Below are positions 14,124 to 22,619 of a DNA stretch of 36,767 nt, piece after piece (the stretch's first letter is position 1; each line of letters opens with the position of its first letter). The notes under the pieces were generated by a model that saw only the letters and a program-made list of their open reading frames with translations, made no database searches and was not told where the DNA came from. The stretch lies in IMG/VR virus record IMGVR_UViG_3300044591_000979, positions 1 to 36,767 of that record. The stretch is one strand, 5' to 3'. A program made the translations under genes and the position numbers. This DNA comes from a virus.

Positions 14124-14426
14124 CTAACTATAAACGTGAGTTAAGTAATTTATCCAATCAGTTCCACCAGCAGGCTGTGCTGTTGCTGTTGCACTAACAC
14201 TCCCATCTGCTGCTATTGTTAATCTTATAATAGTCCACACAGTTGCACTTTCACTACTTCCTGACAAAGCTGTTCCACAATATAAATACACACCTGAAGA
14301 AGCAAACCTCCTTATTGTATTGTAAGGATTGAAAGCATCCCAAGCATAACCGTTCCACTTCCAAGAGATGCCTCCTGAAGTGTAAACCTGATTAAGGACT
14401 GGGGATGATGGGAAGTCTAATGCCAT
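14124..14426 (-). CDS. Small tail or fibre-associated protein
   Basis: A 100-residue protein beginning MALDFPSSPVLNQVYTSGG. The S-W-K-W-N-G-Y-A-W pattern near residues 21-29 is a common N-terminal motif in small tail proteins that precede fibre genes in phages of Bacteroidota and cyanobacteria. It has no signal peptide. It starts in a TAATG overlap with the gene upstream and ends two bases before the discoidin adhesin start, so it is part of the fibre block. Role: attachment or assembly of the fibre, by context. Confidence 0.65.
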   Translation of the reverse strand: MALDFPSSPVLNQVYTSGGISWKWNGYAWDAFNPYNTIRRFASSGVYLYCGTALSGSSESATVWTIIRLTIAADGSVSATATAQPAGGTDWINYLTHVYS

Positions 14427-14968
14427 TAAATGTCTATTGAATAAGCGTTAACAAATATGTCATCCACCTCTTGGTTAGTTAGGCTTAATACAGCTTGTAT
14501 CATGCTTACTGTTGGACTTGTTCTTTCAATGTGATTAGAATAATCCCAAGCATATTGTGCTTTAATCTTAAACTCCTGCTCCTGCTGTGTGCTGTCAGGA
14601 AGTGCATTGATAGCAGCTGTTACATTTGCCTCAAGGTTCTGAATAGCAAGCTGTGCTCTTAACTGCCACCTTGTAACTCTTACAGGAACACCATCCACCA
14701 CATCCTGTACAAGCGGATGAACCAGCTTACCCTTAGCATAGTTGTCTATTCCTAAAGATAGAAGGATGTTAAGGATGTAAACTCTTTCATCTTCAGACAG
14801 AGTTGTTTCTGATGTATCAGCAAGCTCTTCAGCTACTCTTGATTCTAAAAGAGGCTTGTCAGAAGACACTCTTGTATAAAGAATATCGCTGATGTACTTA
14901 GCTGCCTTATCGCTTGTTAGGTAAGGGCTGCCATCCTTTTCAATGTTAAAGTCAAAATTGTATGTCAT
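14426..14968 (-). CDS. Tail or fibre module protein of unknown function
   Basis: A 180-residue, mostly helical protein. It begins MTYNFDFNIEKDGSPYL, contains a long region with E-x-x-x-L-S spacing (DTSETTLSEDERVYILNILL), and a second helical section ending IQNLEANVTAAINAL. There are no cysteines and no recognised domain. It lies inside the fibre gene block between the LamG-like protein and the small tail protein, so a virion or assembly role is likely. Confidence 0.6.
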   Translation of the reverse strand: MTYNFDFNIEKDGSPYLTSDKAAKYISDILYTRVSSDKPLLESRVAEELADTSETTLSEDERVYILNILLSLGIDNYAKGKLVHPLVQDVVDGVPVRVTRWQLRAQLAIQNLEANVTAAINALPDSTQQEQEFKIKAQYAWDYSNHIERTSPTVSMIQAVLSLTNQEVDDIFVNAYSIDI

Positions 14969-14970
14969 AG

Positions 14971-15930
14971 TTAATATATCTTATAGTATTGATTTATGTT
15001 GTTTTCTATTAAAGACCTGTTTTCAAATTGATTATTAGAGTATATTATCAGTTCATGTATGTTGACATTTGCAAGGTTTGTAAGTGTTCCTCTATATAGT
15101 CCACCAACACCAAATTGTGTTGGAGTCATTACTCCAGTGCTTATATCTCCATTTGCAGCATATACATTATCAACTATAAGATTTGCAAATGAGCCAAATT
15201 GATACGCATTAAGCATTCTTAATGATGTAGTATTTGCACCTATAGTAGATATTACACTAGGTATAGCACCTCCACCAGCGTCTTGTCTGTTACCGTAAGA
15301 GTAAGCTGTTGTACTAAGTAAGAAATTTAACCCAAAATAAATGATTGGACTGTTCGCTGGAGCTCCAATAGAAACAATAACTGCTCCAGCTGTAACAGCA
15401 TTAAACTTATGTACACAAATAAAAGACTTTGATATATTTGTACCTATAAATTGAGATGCGATAGAATTATTGAACAAAAGGTCATCTACACCATCAAAAT
15501 TTATTATAGGTTTACCCTTTTCTTTAACTATAACTCCTGAAGATGCTATTCTTGGCTGTTGAGTTGTGGTAGATTGTGATATGTTTCTTGACCTTCCAGA
15601 TTGGTCATACCACACGCTTACAAAACCATCAGAATTATTTAAAAATCCTAATAAAGAGCTTTCATCTAATTCTCCGTATTTATCAAATCCTATGTCAAGC
15701 TCTGTATTATCTGATGACCTTCTAACTCTTATACATGGACCAGTATATGAATTTGATAATTTTCTAATAGAATAAGCAACAATTACTTCATTTTTAGCTG
15801 CATCAATTATGTAAAGTTTAGGATTTACATCATTACCAACTAATCCAGCACGAGCACCACCATCAGTGCCATCATAGACACCCATAGCAGCACCTGCATC
15901 CAATCCATTATATAGTCCGTTTGCGTTCAT
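14971..15930 (-). CDS. LamG/concanavalin-like tail protein
   Basis: A 319-residue protein with the ATG at 15930 in a TAATG overlap (an earlier in-frame ATG at 15972 adds 14 residues that overlap the previous gene). The core signature of concanavalin A-like laminin G domains is clear: V-S-V-W-Y-D-Q-S-G-R-S-R-N, a strand ending P-I-I-N-F-D-G-V-D-D-L-L-F, and a long beta-rich stretch after it. These domains bind glycans and are common in phage receptor-binding and tail proteins. It is likely an adhesin or part of the fibre tip. Confidence 0.75.
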   Translation of the reverse strand: MNANGLYNGLDAGAAMGVYDGTDGGARAGLVGNDVNPKLYIIDAAKNEVIVAYSIRKLSNSYTGPCIRVRRSSDNTELDIGFDKYGELDESSLLGFLNNSDGFVSVWYDQSGRSRNISQSTTTQQPRIASSGVIVKEKGKPIINFDGVDDLLFNNSIASQFIGTNISKSFICVHKFNAVTAGAVIVSIGAPANSPIIYFGLNFLLSTTAYSYGNRQDAGGGAIPSVISTIGANTTSLRMLNAYQFGSFANLIVDNVYAANGDISTGVMTPTQFGVGGLYRGTLTNLANVNIHELIIYSNNQFENRSLIENNINQYYKIY

Positions 15931-16388
15931 TATGGAGCTAAGTAATCTAATCCTGAAGCCTGAATAAAGCAAGATGTACCTGCTGAAAGGTTTGCCAAAG
16001 TTGTTGCTCTAAGCACATCACCACCTAAAAGAGGAATGTATTGCCTTCCTGTGTTATCCAATGGTAATCCTGGAATGTTCGTACCATTCAGAAAATCCAC
16101 AGCAAACCTTGCTGCATTCGTGTTACCACTTGAAACAGGTACGTTCACAAGCCCCAAAGGAATCACCGTACTACCACCTCTTAAGATGTAAATAAACACG
16201 TTAATAGTAACAGTGTCATTTGTTGTGGCTGTAAGGCTGATAATCCTTGTGCCATACGTTCCTGCTGTCTCAATGGTAGTACCATTCGTATTACTTCCCA
16301 ATGTACCTATTGTTGTACCTGTAAGCACCGCAACACCACCATTGGGCTGATTTGCAACTCTTACTAAACTTCCTGCTGGTAAACTCAT
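15930..16388 (-). CDS. Beta-rich tail or fibre protein
   Basis: A 152-residue, strongly beta-rich protein. It is rich in Thr, Gly and Val (V-L-T-G-T-T-I-G-T-L and V-T-I-N-V-F-I-Y-I-L), with a C-terminal segment that includes two cysteine-poor loops and a single C near 143. This resembles fibre or knob domains, but no family is recognised. It starts 4 bp after the collagen-like fibre's stop and its own stop is coupled by TAATG to the LamG-like gene. Confidence 0.6.
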   Translation of the reverse strand: MSLPAGSLVRVANQPNGGVAVLTGTTIGTLGSNTNGTTIETAGTYGTRIISLTATTNDTVTINVFIYILRGGSTVIPLGLVNVPVSSGNTNAARFAVDFLNGTNIPGLPLDNTGRQYIPLLGGDVLRATTLANLSAGTSCFIQASGLDYLAP

Positions 16389-16392
16389 AATA

Positions 16393-17943
16393 TTAAAAAT
16401 TAAATAGTAATCTTTGATTTGTCATTATCGCATAATCCACATCATCAGCAAAGTTATCTAAATTAGTTTTCACTAAGTTATTTGTTGGATATTTTGTTGA
16501 AGATGTATCTAATGTAACATTCTCCTTATTAGCCACATTCTCAGGAGTAAACCCTAATTCTGTAGCAACTGTTGTAGCACTTATTGTAGCACCATTACCC
16601 TTTAACAGCCCATTAAATGTTGTGGCTGTTGAGCTGTTTATTGTGTTTGTGCCACTTGCTCCTTGAGGCCCTTGTGGGCCTAAAGGCAATGTCTCCTGTA
16701 CCCATTGGTAAGTATTGCCATCGTTGAAATACGTGTATTGAATACCGCTGTTTGTATGAAACCATAAAGAGCCAGTAGGTATGCTACTCGTTCCGCTTCC
16801 AGTAGGTGTAGTGTTCTGATTGTAAGTTCTTGGAGGAGTGTAACCAAGTACTGTAGATATAGACGCTGGCTTCCAAAGATTAGGAGAAACCGTAGTATCT
16901 CTATACAATACATCCTTATTTACAGCCCCCTGAGACTGAACATCATGAAGCTCATCCATCTCATAACCGTTCACGCAACGGACATATATCTGACCGTTTC
17001 CTGCGTTTGCCCTCTCCACTATACCAACGTACACCAGATGATTAGGAGCATAAGGCTTTGTAGCTGTAAAAGAGCCAGGAGTTGCACCTAAGTACAACGT
17101 ATCTCCTGCGTTATAAGCTCCTAAGTTAAGGTTCTGAATAACGCCTTGAGTGATGATAAAACCAGTCCCGTTAGCCGCTATTGACGTACTAAACACAAGA
17201 CCTATTGTCTTTGCAGACGTAGCATCACCTGTATTGTTCGCCAGCTTAACAGACATCCTATCCCCTGAAGCTCCAAAAGCATACACCACCTGCCCCTTGT
17301 TAATCGTTACGCTGTCAGCATTTGTAACATAGGCAAACATCTGATTAGGCTTAATACCAAGCATCTGGAAGTTTGTACCATCGTAGATGATGATAAACTC
17401 CTGACCTACCTGAATATCGCCACCTGTAATGATAACATTGTTATTCTTTACAAGCTCCTTAGCACCTAATCCATTTATATTTATAGTAGCTCCATTCGAA
17501 TTAGCTGTATTAAACTTAATAACATAAGCATCATTAACAGCATATCCCGTTACCCCTGTAATGGTAGTTGTGTAAACATCTGTAACAGCAGCAGTAGCAA
17601 TACCTGATTTCAACCCTCCAGCACCTGAACTTAATACTCCATCTTCTAAGGTTAATCCATCTCCTATTGTAACCTCTTCAATATTAAAACCATTTCCATA
17701 AATAAGTCCTGTAATACTTGTAGATGTATCCTGATCTATAAAGTTAGGCCCAGGTTCACCAGGTTCACCAGTAGCACCAGTAGCACCAGGAGGGCCTTGA
17801 GTTCCGTTTATACCAATATTGTATGGGGTTGGATCAACAACCTCAATAGTATAAGAAGGAGTAGGCGTTGCATTTATTACATAAGCCGGTAATAAAGTAA
17901 CCGTCACCTCATAAACACCATCTTGTACTATTTCTATACTCAT
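16393..17943 (-). CDS. Collagen-like tail fibre
   Basis: A 516-residue protein with two Gly-X-Y collagen-like stretches: G-P-P-G-A-T-G-A-T-G-E-P-G-E-P-G-P near residue 52, and G-P-Q-G-P-Q-G-A-S-G further on. It also has repeated tail-fibre motifs such as G-L-I-Y-G-N-G, E-L-G-F-T-P-E-N-V-A-N-K-E-N and T-S-S-T-K-Y-P-T-N-N-L-V-K-T. The collagen-like part trimerises fibres, and the rest is a typical shaft. It is coupled to the BppU-like gene upstream (ATGA 17940-17943). Probably a receptor-binding fibre or its shaft. Confidence 0.8.
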   Translation of the reverse strand: MSIEIVQDGVYEVTVTLLPAYVINATPTPSYTIEVVDPTPYNIGINGTQGPPGATGATGEPGEPGPNFIDQDTSTSITGLIYGNGFNIEEVTIGDGLTLEDGVLSSGAGGLKSGIATAAVTDVYTTTITGVTGYAVNDAYVIKFNTANSNGATININGLGAKELVKNNNVIITGGDIQVGQEFIIIYDGTNFQMLGIKPNQMFAYVTNADSVTINKGQVVYAFGASGDRMSVKLANNTGDATSAKTIGLVFSTSIAANGTGFIITQGVIQNLNLGAYNAGDTLYLGATPGSFTATKPYAPNHLVYVGIVERANAGNGQIYVRCVNGYEMDELHDVQSQGAVNKDVLYRDTTVSPNLWKPASISTVLGYTPPRTYNQNTTPTGSGTSSIPTGSLWFHTNSGIQYTYFNDGNTYQWVQETLPLGPQGPQGASGTNTINSSTATTFNGLLKGNGATISATTVATELGFTPENVANKENVTLDTSSTKYPTNNLVKTNLDNFADDVDYAIMTNQRLLFNF

Positions 17944-18287
17944 ACAGTTATTTGTTTTGTAACATCAAAAGAGCCTCCTAAAAATGTCACAACTGAATTA
18001 TCAGAATACGTACCCTGTAAATCATATTCATAACAGCCTTTTTCTACATTTATGATACTATTAAATACCACAATATTAGGAAGCGTTACTGTTATATCCA
18101 CATCTTGAATTAATGTCTGCATCAAAGTTCCGTCTTTTTTTCTTATCTGCATTTTAAAAACAACATCAGTAAAATCAAGTGGATCTTCATTATCATCAGT
18201 AAAAGTAAGAGTAGGAGAAAATGTATCACCTTGATACGCTTTTATATTTCCTTCGGCCCTTCTTATTGAATTGATTACAGTTGACAT
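17940..18287 (-). CDS. BppU N-terminal-like tail protein
   Basis: A 115-residue protein with the pattern A-Y-Q-G-D-T-F-S-P-T-L-T-F-T, then F-T-D-V-V-F-K-M-Q-I-R, and G-C-Y-E-Y-D-L-Q-G, which fits the small beta-sandwich (BppU N-terminal) that anchors fibres to the tail tip in many phages. The protein has just this domain. It precedes the collagen-like fibre in the same unit and is coupled to it, consistent with an adaptor between tail tip and fibre. Confidence 0.65.
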   Translation of the reverse strand: MSTVINSIRRAEGNIKAYQGDTFSPTLTFTDDNEDPLDFTDVVFKMQIRKKDGTLMQTLIQDVDITVTLPNIVVFNSIINVEKGCYEYDLQGTYSDNSVVTFLGGSFDVTKQITV

Positions 18288-18309
18288 CTTATTTTATTAT
18301 AATAAATTA

Positions 18310-19011
18310 TTAAATATATACTTTAACATTTTCACCATTATTTACACCACCGTGTATTGTTATTGTTTTACTACCTAAATTAAAAGAAATATATCTATTA
18401 TCATTTCGTACTTTATATGTTAAAATATCTCCATCTATAAATACCAAAGGATACACAGTTAGGCTATTATTGGTAAATGTAGTATCACCCTGCTCCATTA
18501 AAGCTCCGTTTCCAACTATAAAATCAGATATTTTAGTTAATTGAGTAGTATTTATATATATTACATTGCTATCAGGTAGCTCATAATTACTTGGCAGATC
18601 GCAAACATCATAAAGGAACGGCACCTCTAAATCAATGCTAAATGTAACCCCCGCCACAATGTCTTCAAACTTATCTTCAAAAAATTCAAAGGTCGTGGAT
18701 CGAGTAAACCGCCACGGTTGCTTTTCCCATCCTATCTGACCCACCAAATCATTAGCCACCTGTTCCATATCGCTCTGCACCTCCAGCTCCGTTGTGTGAA
18801 GCACAATATCCGCTACAGTTACCTGTACCGTATGGGTCTTTATTTTACCCTCTGTTGCGCTGTTGCCCATAGTCATAAACACAGCCGGATAGGTAACATC
18901 CTTTACCTCATTATGCAGGAAGTAGTCAGGGTTTACCACCTTTGCCGTCCTTACCTGCCTGTGGTCGGTTGCTATCCTTTTTAGTTGTATTGCTATTTGG
19001 TTTCTGGTCAT
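18310..19011 (-). CDS. Neck or tail-completion protein
   Basis: A 233-residue protein. The first half has the pattern expected of tail terminator/neck proteins in Bacteroidota siphoviruses: V-T-Y-P-A-V-F-M-T-M-G, then V-Q-V-T-V-A-D-I-V-L and W-R-F-T-R-S-T-T-F-E-F-F-E. The second half is beta-rich with a tail module ending in G-G-V-N-N-G-E-N-V-K-V-Y-I. It lies between a connector-like gene and the BppU-like gene, which fits the head-tail joining region. Assignment rests mainly on position and length. Confidence 0.55.
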   Translation of the reverse strand: MTRNQIAIQLKRIATDHRQVRTAKVVNPDYFLHNEVKDVTYPAVFMTMGNSATEGKIKTHTVQVTVADIVLHTTELEVQSDMEQVANDLVGQIGWEKQPWRFTRSTTFEFFEDKFEDIVAGVTFSIDLEVPFLYDVCDLPSNYELPDSNVIYINTTQLTKISDFIVGNGALMEQGDTTFTNNSLTVYPLVFIDGDILTYKVRNDNRYISFNLGSKTITIHGGVNNGENVKVYI

Positions 19012-19060
19012 GCTTTGCGAAATAATCTTTTAATTTTTTGATAGTTTTTTTACTATACAT
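18926..19060 (-). CDS. Short lysine-rich ORF, uncertain
   Basis: A 44-codon ORF starting MYSKKTIKKLKDYF and ending KDGKGGKP. It overlaps the last 8 bases of the connector-like gene and the first 86 bases of the tail-completion gene, in a different frame. Its basic composition may be real, as small basic ORFs sit in this place in some phages, but the overlap is large and there is no independent support. Confidence 0.25.
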   Translation of the reverse strand: MYSKKTIKKLKDYFAKHDQKPNSNTTKKDSNRPQAGKDGKGGKP

Positions 19061-19625
19061 TTTTGAATGGTTTTTGACAGTCTTCACAGTTCTTAAATTC
19101 ATCATAAGGCATACCCAAATAAATACCTGGGAAATATGCATCACGCTTTGGGACTACCGTATCCGCACGGCTACCGGGATTAATATATAAAGGGAACTTT
19201 GCATTATTGCTTTCCTCAACTAAATACTTCACCAACCTTTGCCCGTAATATTCCGCACGGCTTTTAAACTTATTTTTTAAATCAATAAGCTCACTCATAC
19301 TTACATTTTCGCTCCCTTCATTCGTCTTTTTAAGCACGCCTTTATTCCAATATTGATGGGTAAGGGTATCGGTAAGCTCCGCCACCACGTAATAGATAAG
19401 ACAATCTCTTATATAACTTTTAAGTAATATTTCTTCTTCATCATTTAAACATTCTTCCTCGATCCCTATTTGCAAACGTTCGTACAATCCAGACCCTAAC
19501 AAAGGCAGTATATACATATCCTGACAAACCTTTATTTCAGGAACGATCATTTTGCTATCTATGTTTGAGTGTATTTGTGTACGCTCATAAATATTTTCAG
19601 GACTTATAAATAAAGTATCTCTCAT
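19053..19625 (-). CDS. Head-tail connector (gp6-like)
   Basis: A 190-residue, largely helical protein. It has I-V-P-E-I-K-V-C-Q-D-M-Y-I-L-P-L-L-G, the start of the gp6/DUF6712-like connector family, then a long helical region ending R-A-E-Y-Y-G-Q-R-L. The protein directly follows the portal gene, which is where the first connector is found. It stops with TAG immediately followed by TAA. Head-completion (stopper/adaptor) function by family and position. Confidence 0.65.
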   Translation of the reverse strand: MRDTLFISPENIYERTQIHSNIDSKMIVPEIKVCQDMYILPLLGSGLYERLQIGIEEECLNDEEEILLKSYIRDCLIYYVVAELTDTLTHQYWNKGVLKKTNEGSENVSMSELIDLKNKFKSRAEYYGQRLVKYLVEESNNAKFPLYINPGSRADTVVPKRDAYFPGIYLGMPYDEFKNCEDCQKPFKNV

Positions 19626-19628
19626 TTT

Positions 19629-21587
19629 TTATTTTTTACGAATAACAAAATTTTGCACCCAACGATGTCTGCATGATGGAGACCGGTCACCGCTTGGCTT
19701 AGTCCACCAACCGCCGCGCCTATCCCATACGCTATATCCTAATCGCATACTCATTGTTTCAATATCAGAGCGTGAAAAGAACTTATTCATAGTTAAAAGC
19801 CTACGGCAAAAATCCCTATTCCTGCTATCCTGCGGTCCTTCATAACTATACATTATTTTTTGCTCTAAGGTGCGCGGCTTTTTATCGGTTAAATCTTTTA
19901 AAGGTTCCGGAATGGTACGCTCAATAATTTCATCAACGCCAATTTTTTTAACGGATGCTAAAATCAAACCGCCTTCGGCAAGGGTTTCAATAATGCTTAC
20001 AACCTCATCAACAGGCATTTTTAATGCACGACCGATAACTTCAGGCGTTATTCTCTTATCCTTTTTGATAAGATCGAGAATATTTACTTCGGCCTGTGTT
20101 AGCTCTTCCTGAAAGTTATAACGGGCACGGGATGCAATTATATTAAAATTATCTTTGTTTTCCCCATGCTGCGCAAATTCCGCTAATAAAAGTTCTTCAT
20201 TATCCTGTGCACTAAATTCCATGTCGTTATCTATGGAAAGCATCACATTAATTTCGTCATCGGATAAACCAAGTGAAGATTTTAGTAAAAGTTTCGCCTG
20301 CTCCTTATTAATTCTGCCTTTCTCGAAATTGCGTATAATACGATTAACGCCCTGCCATTGCCGCCCGGTAAGGTTTTTAAGATTCTCGTTTACCTGTGCA
20401 GAAGGTTGTACAGGTTGTCCAGTAGGTTGCATTTCAGGTTGTGCAGCTTCAGGATACTTTGTTAAATCAATACCAATCTTTTCAAGTATCCACGCTTTAG
20501 GTGCAAATTCTTTTATAGTAGCCTCGCTAAACTCAAATCCTATAGGCTCAATCGGGGCAATTACCATTTCACCCTGCATCCCAAATAAATTGCTTATCTC
20601 AGTAAACAAACCTTCTAAGGCTCTTTGTTTGTCATTAATGTAGGTATTTTTGAAGATTTCATAAGCGTCACGCATTTCAGTACGCCCGCCTAATTGCCCT
20701 TCGGTTTTTATACCCATTAAAACTGGGGAAGTAATTTGATGTCCGACAAATATCTGTTGTTCGGTTGTCTTATTAAGTATATCGAAATGCTTGTCAAGAT
20801 CAGTATTTGACAAATCTAACACGGTCGGGGCCTTTGCAGGATCATCGCTAAACGATAACACAATACCGCCCGCGTTTTCGCTTCCAGTGAATTTCTTTTT
20901 GAATTTTGTCTCAACTACCTGCTGCTCTTCAGGTGAAGGCTTACCCTCATTGAAATTAATTAGCTTGCTGCTAAACATACCATTTTTGATAGTGCTTAAA
21001 TGGTATTTAGAAAGCTCTATATCGATCTCGATCCAGTTAAGCGCACCAATATAACCCGGATAAGAATAGACCTCTAATCCCGGTCTGTATTCTTTATAAA
21101 ACAAAATCTGCTTACCCTCTTTCACCGCAGGGTTATAAGCCGCTACAATCTCAGGTTGCGTGCGTGTCGATTGCGTCCAGTCTTTAATATAGTATTGAGT
21201 GTTGTCTTTATTTGTACGTACCTTATGATAAGGCACATGATACACCGCGCCAACATTGCCCAAAGCGTTATAATGCAGCTCAATATACACACCACCAAAA
21301 ATCTCAATATCTGTAGAAACCTTTTTGAGTAAATCATTTATGGTTTCATTCTTATTCGGTACTAACTCCTTTGCGCTCTCATCTTTATACGATATGCCAT
21401 TACCTATGATGTAATTCACCTTACCCAACACAATACCGTTATGCTTACTGCTTTTGTTCAATTTCTCCAAAAGCATATTAGGGTAAAGATTATCTTCACC
21501 GAATTGCACATACCCTTTGCCGGGTAGCTCAACCATTTCAGGCAGTTTTACATCTGCGAACTTTATAAAACTTATATTAGGATGCAT
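19629..21587 (-). CDS. Portal protein with extra C-terminal domain
   Basis: A 652-residue protein. The first ~430 residues match the portal fold of Bacteroidota siphoviruses: G-K-V-N-Y-I-I-G-N-G-I-S-Y, an I-E-I-D-I-E-L-S-K-Y-H-L-S-T-I-K-N-G-M-F segment (clip/crown), and Q-I-T-S-P-V-L-M-G-I-K-T-E-G. Residues 470-580 are helical with a winged-helix-like pattern, D-K-R-I-T-P-E-V-I-G-R. The last ~70 residues form a separate module: C-R-R-L-L-T-M-N-K-F-F, R-R-G-G-W-W, and a final S-C-R-H-R-W-V. This terminal module recurs fused to portals or minor capsid proteins in many phages. The portal docks the terminase and connects head and tail. Confidence 0.85.
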   Translation of the reverse strand: MHPNISFIKFADVKLPEMVELPGKGYVQFGEDNLYPNMLLEKLNKSSKHNGIVLGKVNYIIGNGISYKDESAKELVPNKNETINDLLKKVSTDIEIFGGVYIELHYNALGNVGAVYHVPYHKVRTNKDNTQYYIKDWTQSTRTQPEIVAAYNPAVKEGKQILFYKEYRPGLEVYSYPGYIGALNWIEIDIELSKYHLSTIKNGMFSSKLINFNEGKPSPEEQQVVETKFKKKFTGSENAGGIVLSFSDDPAKAPTVLDLSNTDLDKHFDILNKTTEQQIFVGHQITSPVLMGIKTEGQLGGRTEMRDAYEIFKNTYINDKQRALEGLFTEISNLFGMQGEMVIAPIEPIGFEFSEATIKEFAPKAWILEKIGIDLTKYPEAAQPEMQPTGQPVQPSAQVNENLKNLTGRQWQGVNRIIRNFEKGRINKEQAKLLLKSSLGLSDDEINVMLSIDNDMEFSAQDNEELLLAEFAQHGENKDNFNIIASRARYNFQEELTQAEVNILDLIKKDKRITPEVIGRALKMPVDEVVSIIETLAEGGLILASVKKIGVDEIIERTIPEPLKDLTDKKPRTLEQKIMYSYEGPQDSRNRDFCRRLLTMNKFFSRSDIETMSMRLGYSVWDRRGGWWTKPSGDRSPSCRHRWVQNFVIRKK

Positions 21588-21960
21588 CGTACATTTTAAA
21601 TTTAACGTCCTGTGAATATTGCGTGTAGCTTATGTTTGTATTATCGTCCAAAAACATCAATCCACTCTCTAATAACCCTAAACCCGTAGAGTTTACATTC
21701 GTTGAGCTTGTCTGCTCATAAATATCGTAACGCCACCAACCCTCTTTATAATTTGCAAAATACGTATTTACAGGGATACTAAACTCATTCCATCTATCTT
21801 TATTTGTAGATACGTCATGCAGATAATCCTTTATAAAAGTAACCACGTCATTCGTTCCCCTATTTGTAAACACAAATAAATAGTAGGGGCTTTCAATAGT
21901 CTGCTTCTCCTTAAGAGTGCAGATAATTGTCGCGGTCGTTCCTTTGATAAATTTAAACAT
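21577..21960 (-). CDS. Small virion-associated protein
   Basis: A 127-residue beta-rich protein starting MFKFIKGTTATIICTLKEK. Its middle has G-W-W-R-Y-D-I-Y-E-Q-T-S-S and ends in T-G-L-G-L-L-E-S-G-L-M-F-L, a pattern seen in small tail or neck proteins of Bacteroidota phages. It overlaps the portal gene by 11 bases and is separated from the tail tube gene by an 80-base gap holding a terminator. Virion role by context; precise place unknown. Confidence 0.55.
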   Translation of the reverse strand: MFKFIKGTTATIICTLKEKQTIESPYYLFVFTNRGTNDVVTFIKDYLHDVSTNKDRWNEFSIPVNTYFANYKEGWWRYDIYEQTSSTNVNSTGLGLLESGLMFLDDNTNISYTQYSQDVKFKMYDAS

Positions 21961-21983
21961 ATCTATTATAAATACCTATAAAC

Positions 21984-22011
21984 AAAAACCCCGCCCAAGA
22001 AGTGGGCAGGG
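21984..22011 (-). terminator. Intrinsic terminator after the tail tube gene
   Basis: On the minus strand, CCCTGCCCA pairs with TGGGCGGGG (9 bp with one T-G wobble) around a 5-base loop, and five T residues follow. It lies 30 bases past the tail tube stop and ends the scaffold-capsid-tail tube group, probably reducing but not abolishing transcription into the portal gene. Confidence 0.8.
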
Positions 22012-22040
22012 CAAAATCAAACCAAACAAACAAAACAAAA

Positions 22041-22568
22041 CTATGGTACCACTGGCGCTGTCTCAAGTGCGCTTGCCACACTGCTATCTACTTCAAGCAT
22101 AGGCTCTGGCTCGCTGCCTGAGAAAGTTAAATCAAATCCGCTTCTATCTCCAAAGGCAGTCCCTGTTCCGAGTGTTCCGGTTGTAAAGTCTACACCGCGA
22201 GTGCGACCTACTAACCAATATTTTCCATTATTATCTTTAGCAACTGCGATAAGAGTATTTTGTGCTAATAATTTGATTTCATTACGAACAGCAACGTTCA
22301 ACTTATTAACTACTAATTTCAATTCAGAAGCATAAAATACAGTACCGTTTTGTACATTACCTGTCATTGTTTCTGTAAGCGATCCAGTTTCTTTAGGAAG
22401 CTCATACTTCCAAAATCTTTTACCGTCTGCTTTTGTTAAACCAGTAACAACTCCATCATCTTCTGATATTGATAAAACATTGCCTTTTTCAATAAAGTAA
22501 ATTTCAACTAAACCACCGCTGCTGTCTTTACAGTCTAATGTGTATCCGGATGTGAGCGCACAACTCAT
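22041..22568 (-). CDS. Major tail tube protein candidate
   Basis: A 175-residue beta-rich protein beginning MSCALTSGYTLDCKDSSGG. Features are V-E-I-Y-F-I-E-K-G-N-V, then T-L-I-A-V-A-K-D-N-N-G-K-Y-W-L-V-G-R-T-R-G, and a C-terminal G-F-D-L-T-F-S-G-S-E-P-E-P. This length and pattern, and its place directly after the capsid gene, match the major tail protein of Bacteroidota siphoviruses. It is likely one of the most abundant virion proteins. A hairpin at 22591-22614 lies in front of it. Confidence 0.65.
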   Translation of the reverse strand: MSCALTSGYTLDCKDSSGGLVEIYFIEKGNVLSISEDDGVVTGLTKADGKRFWKYELPKETGSLTETMTGNVQNGTVFYASELKLVVNKLNVAVRNEIKLLAQNTLIAVAKDNNGKYWLVGRTRGVDFTTGTLGTGTAFGDRSGFDLTFSGSEPEPMLEVDSSVASALETAPVVP

Positions 22569-22590
22569 TGTATTAAATTTTTATAAGTGA

Positions 22591-22614
22591 AAGGGGGGAT
22601 TTTACGCCCCCCTT
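22591..22614. other. Hairpin between capsid and tail tube genes
   Basis: AAGGGGGG at 22591-22598 pairs perfectly with CCCCCCTT at 22607-22614 around an 8-base loop. It has no long T-run on either side, so it is more likely an mRNA stability or processing element, or a weak attenuator setting the capsid to tail tube ratio. Confidence 0.6.
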
Positions 22615-22619
22615 ATAAA

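Noticed and set aside
12045-14197. Long rightward ORFs opposite the adhesin genes
   Set aside because: They mirror the repetitive Gly/Thr/Val codons of the leftward genes, show odd proline/valine-rich composition and have no promoter or motif; they are shadows.
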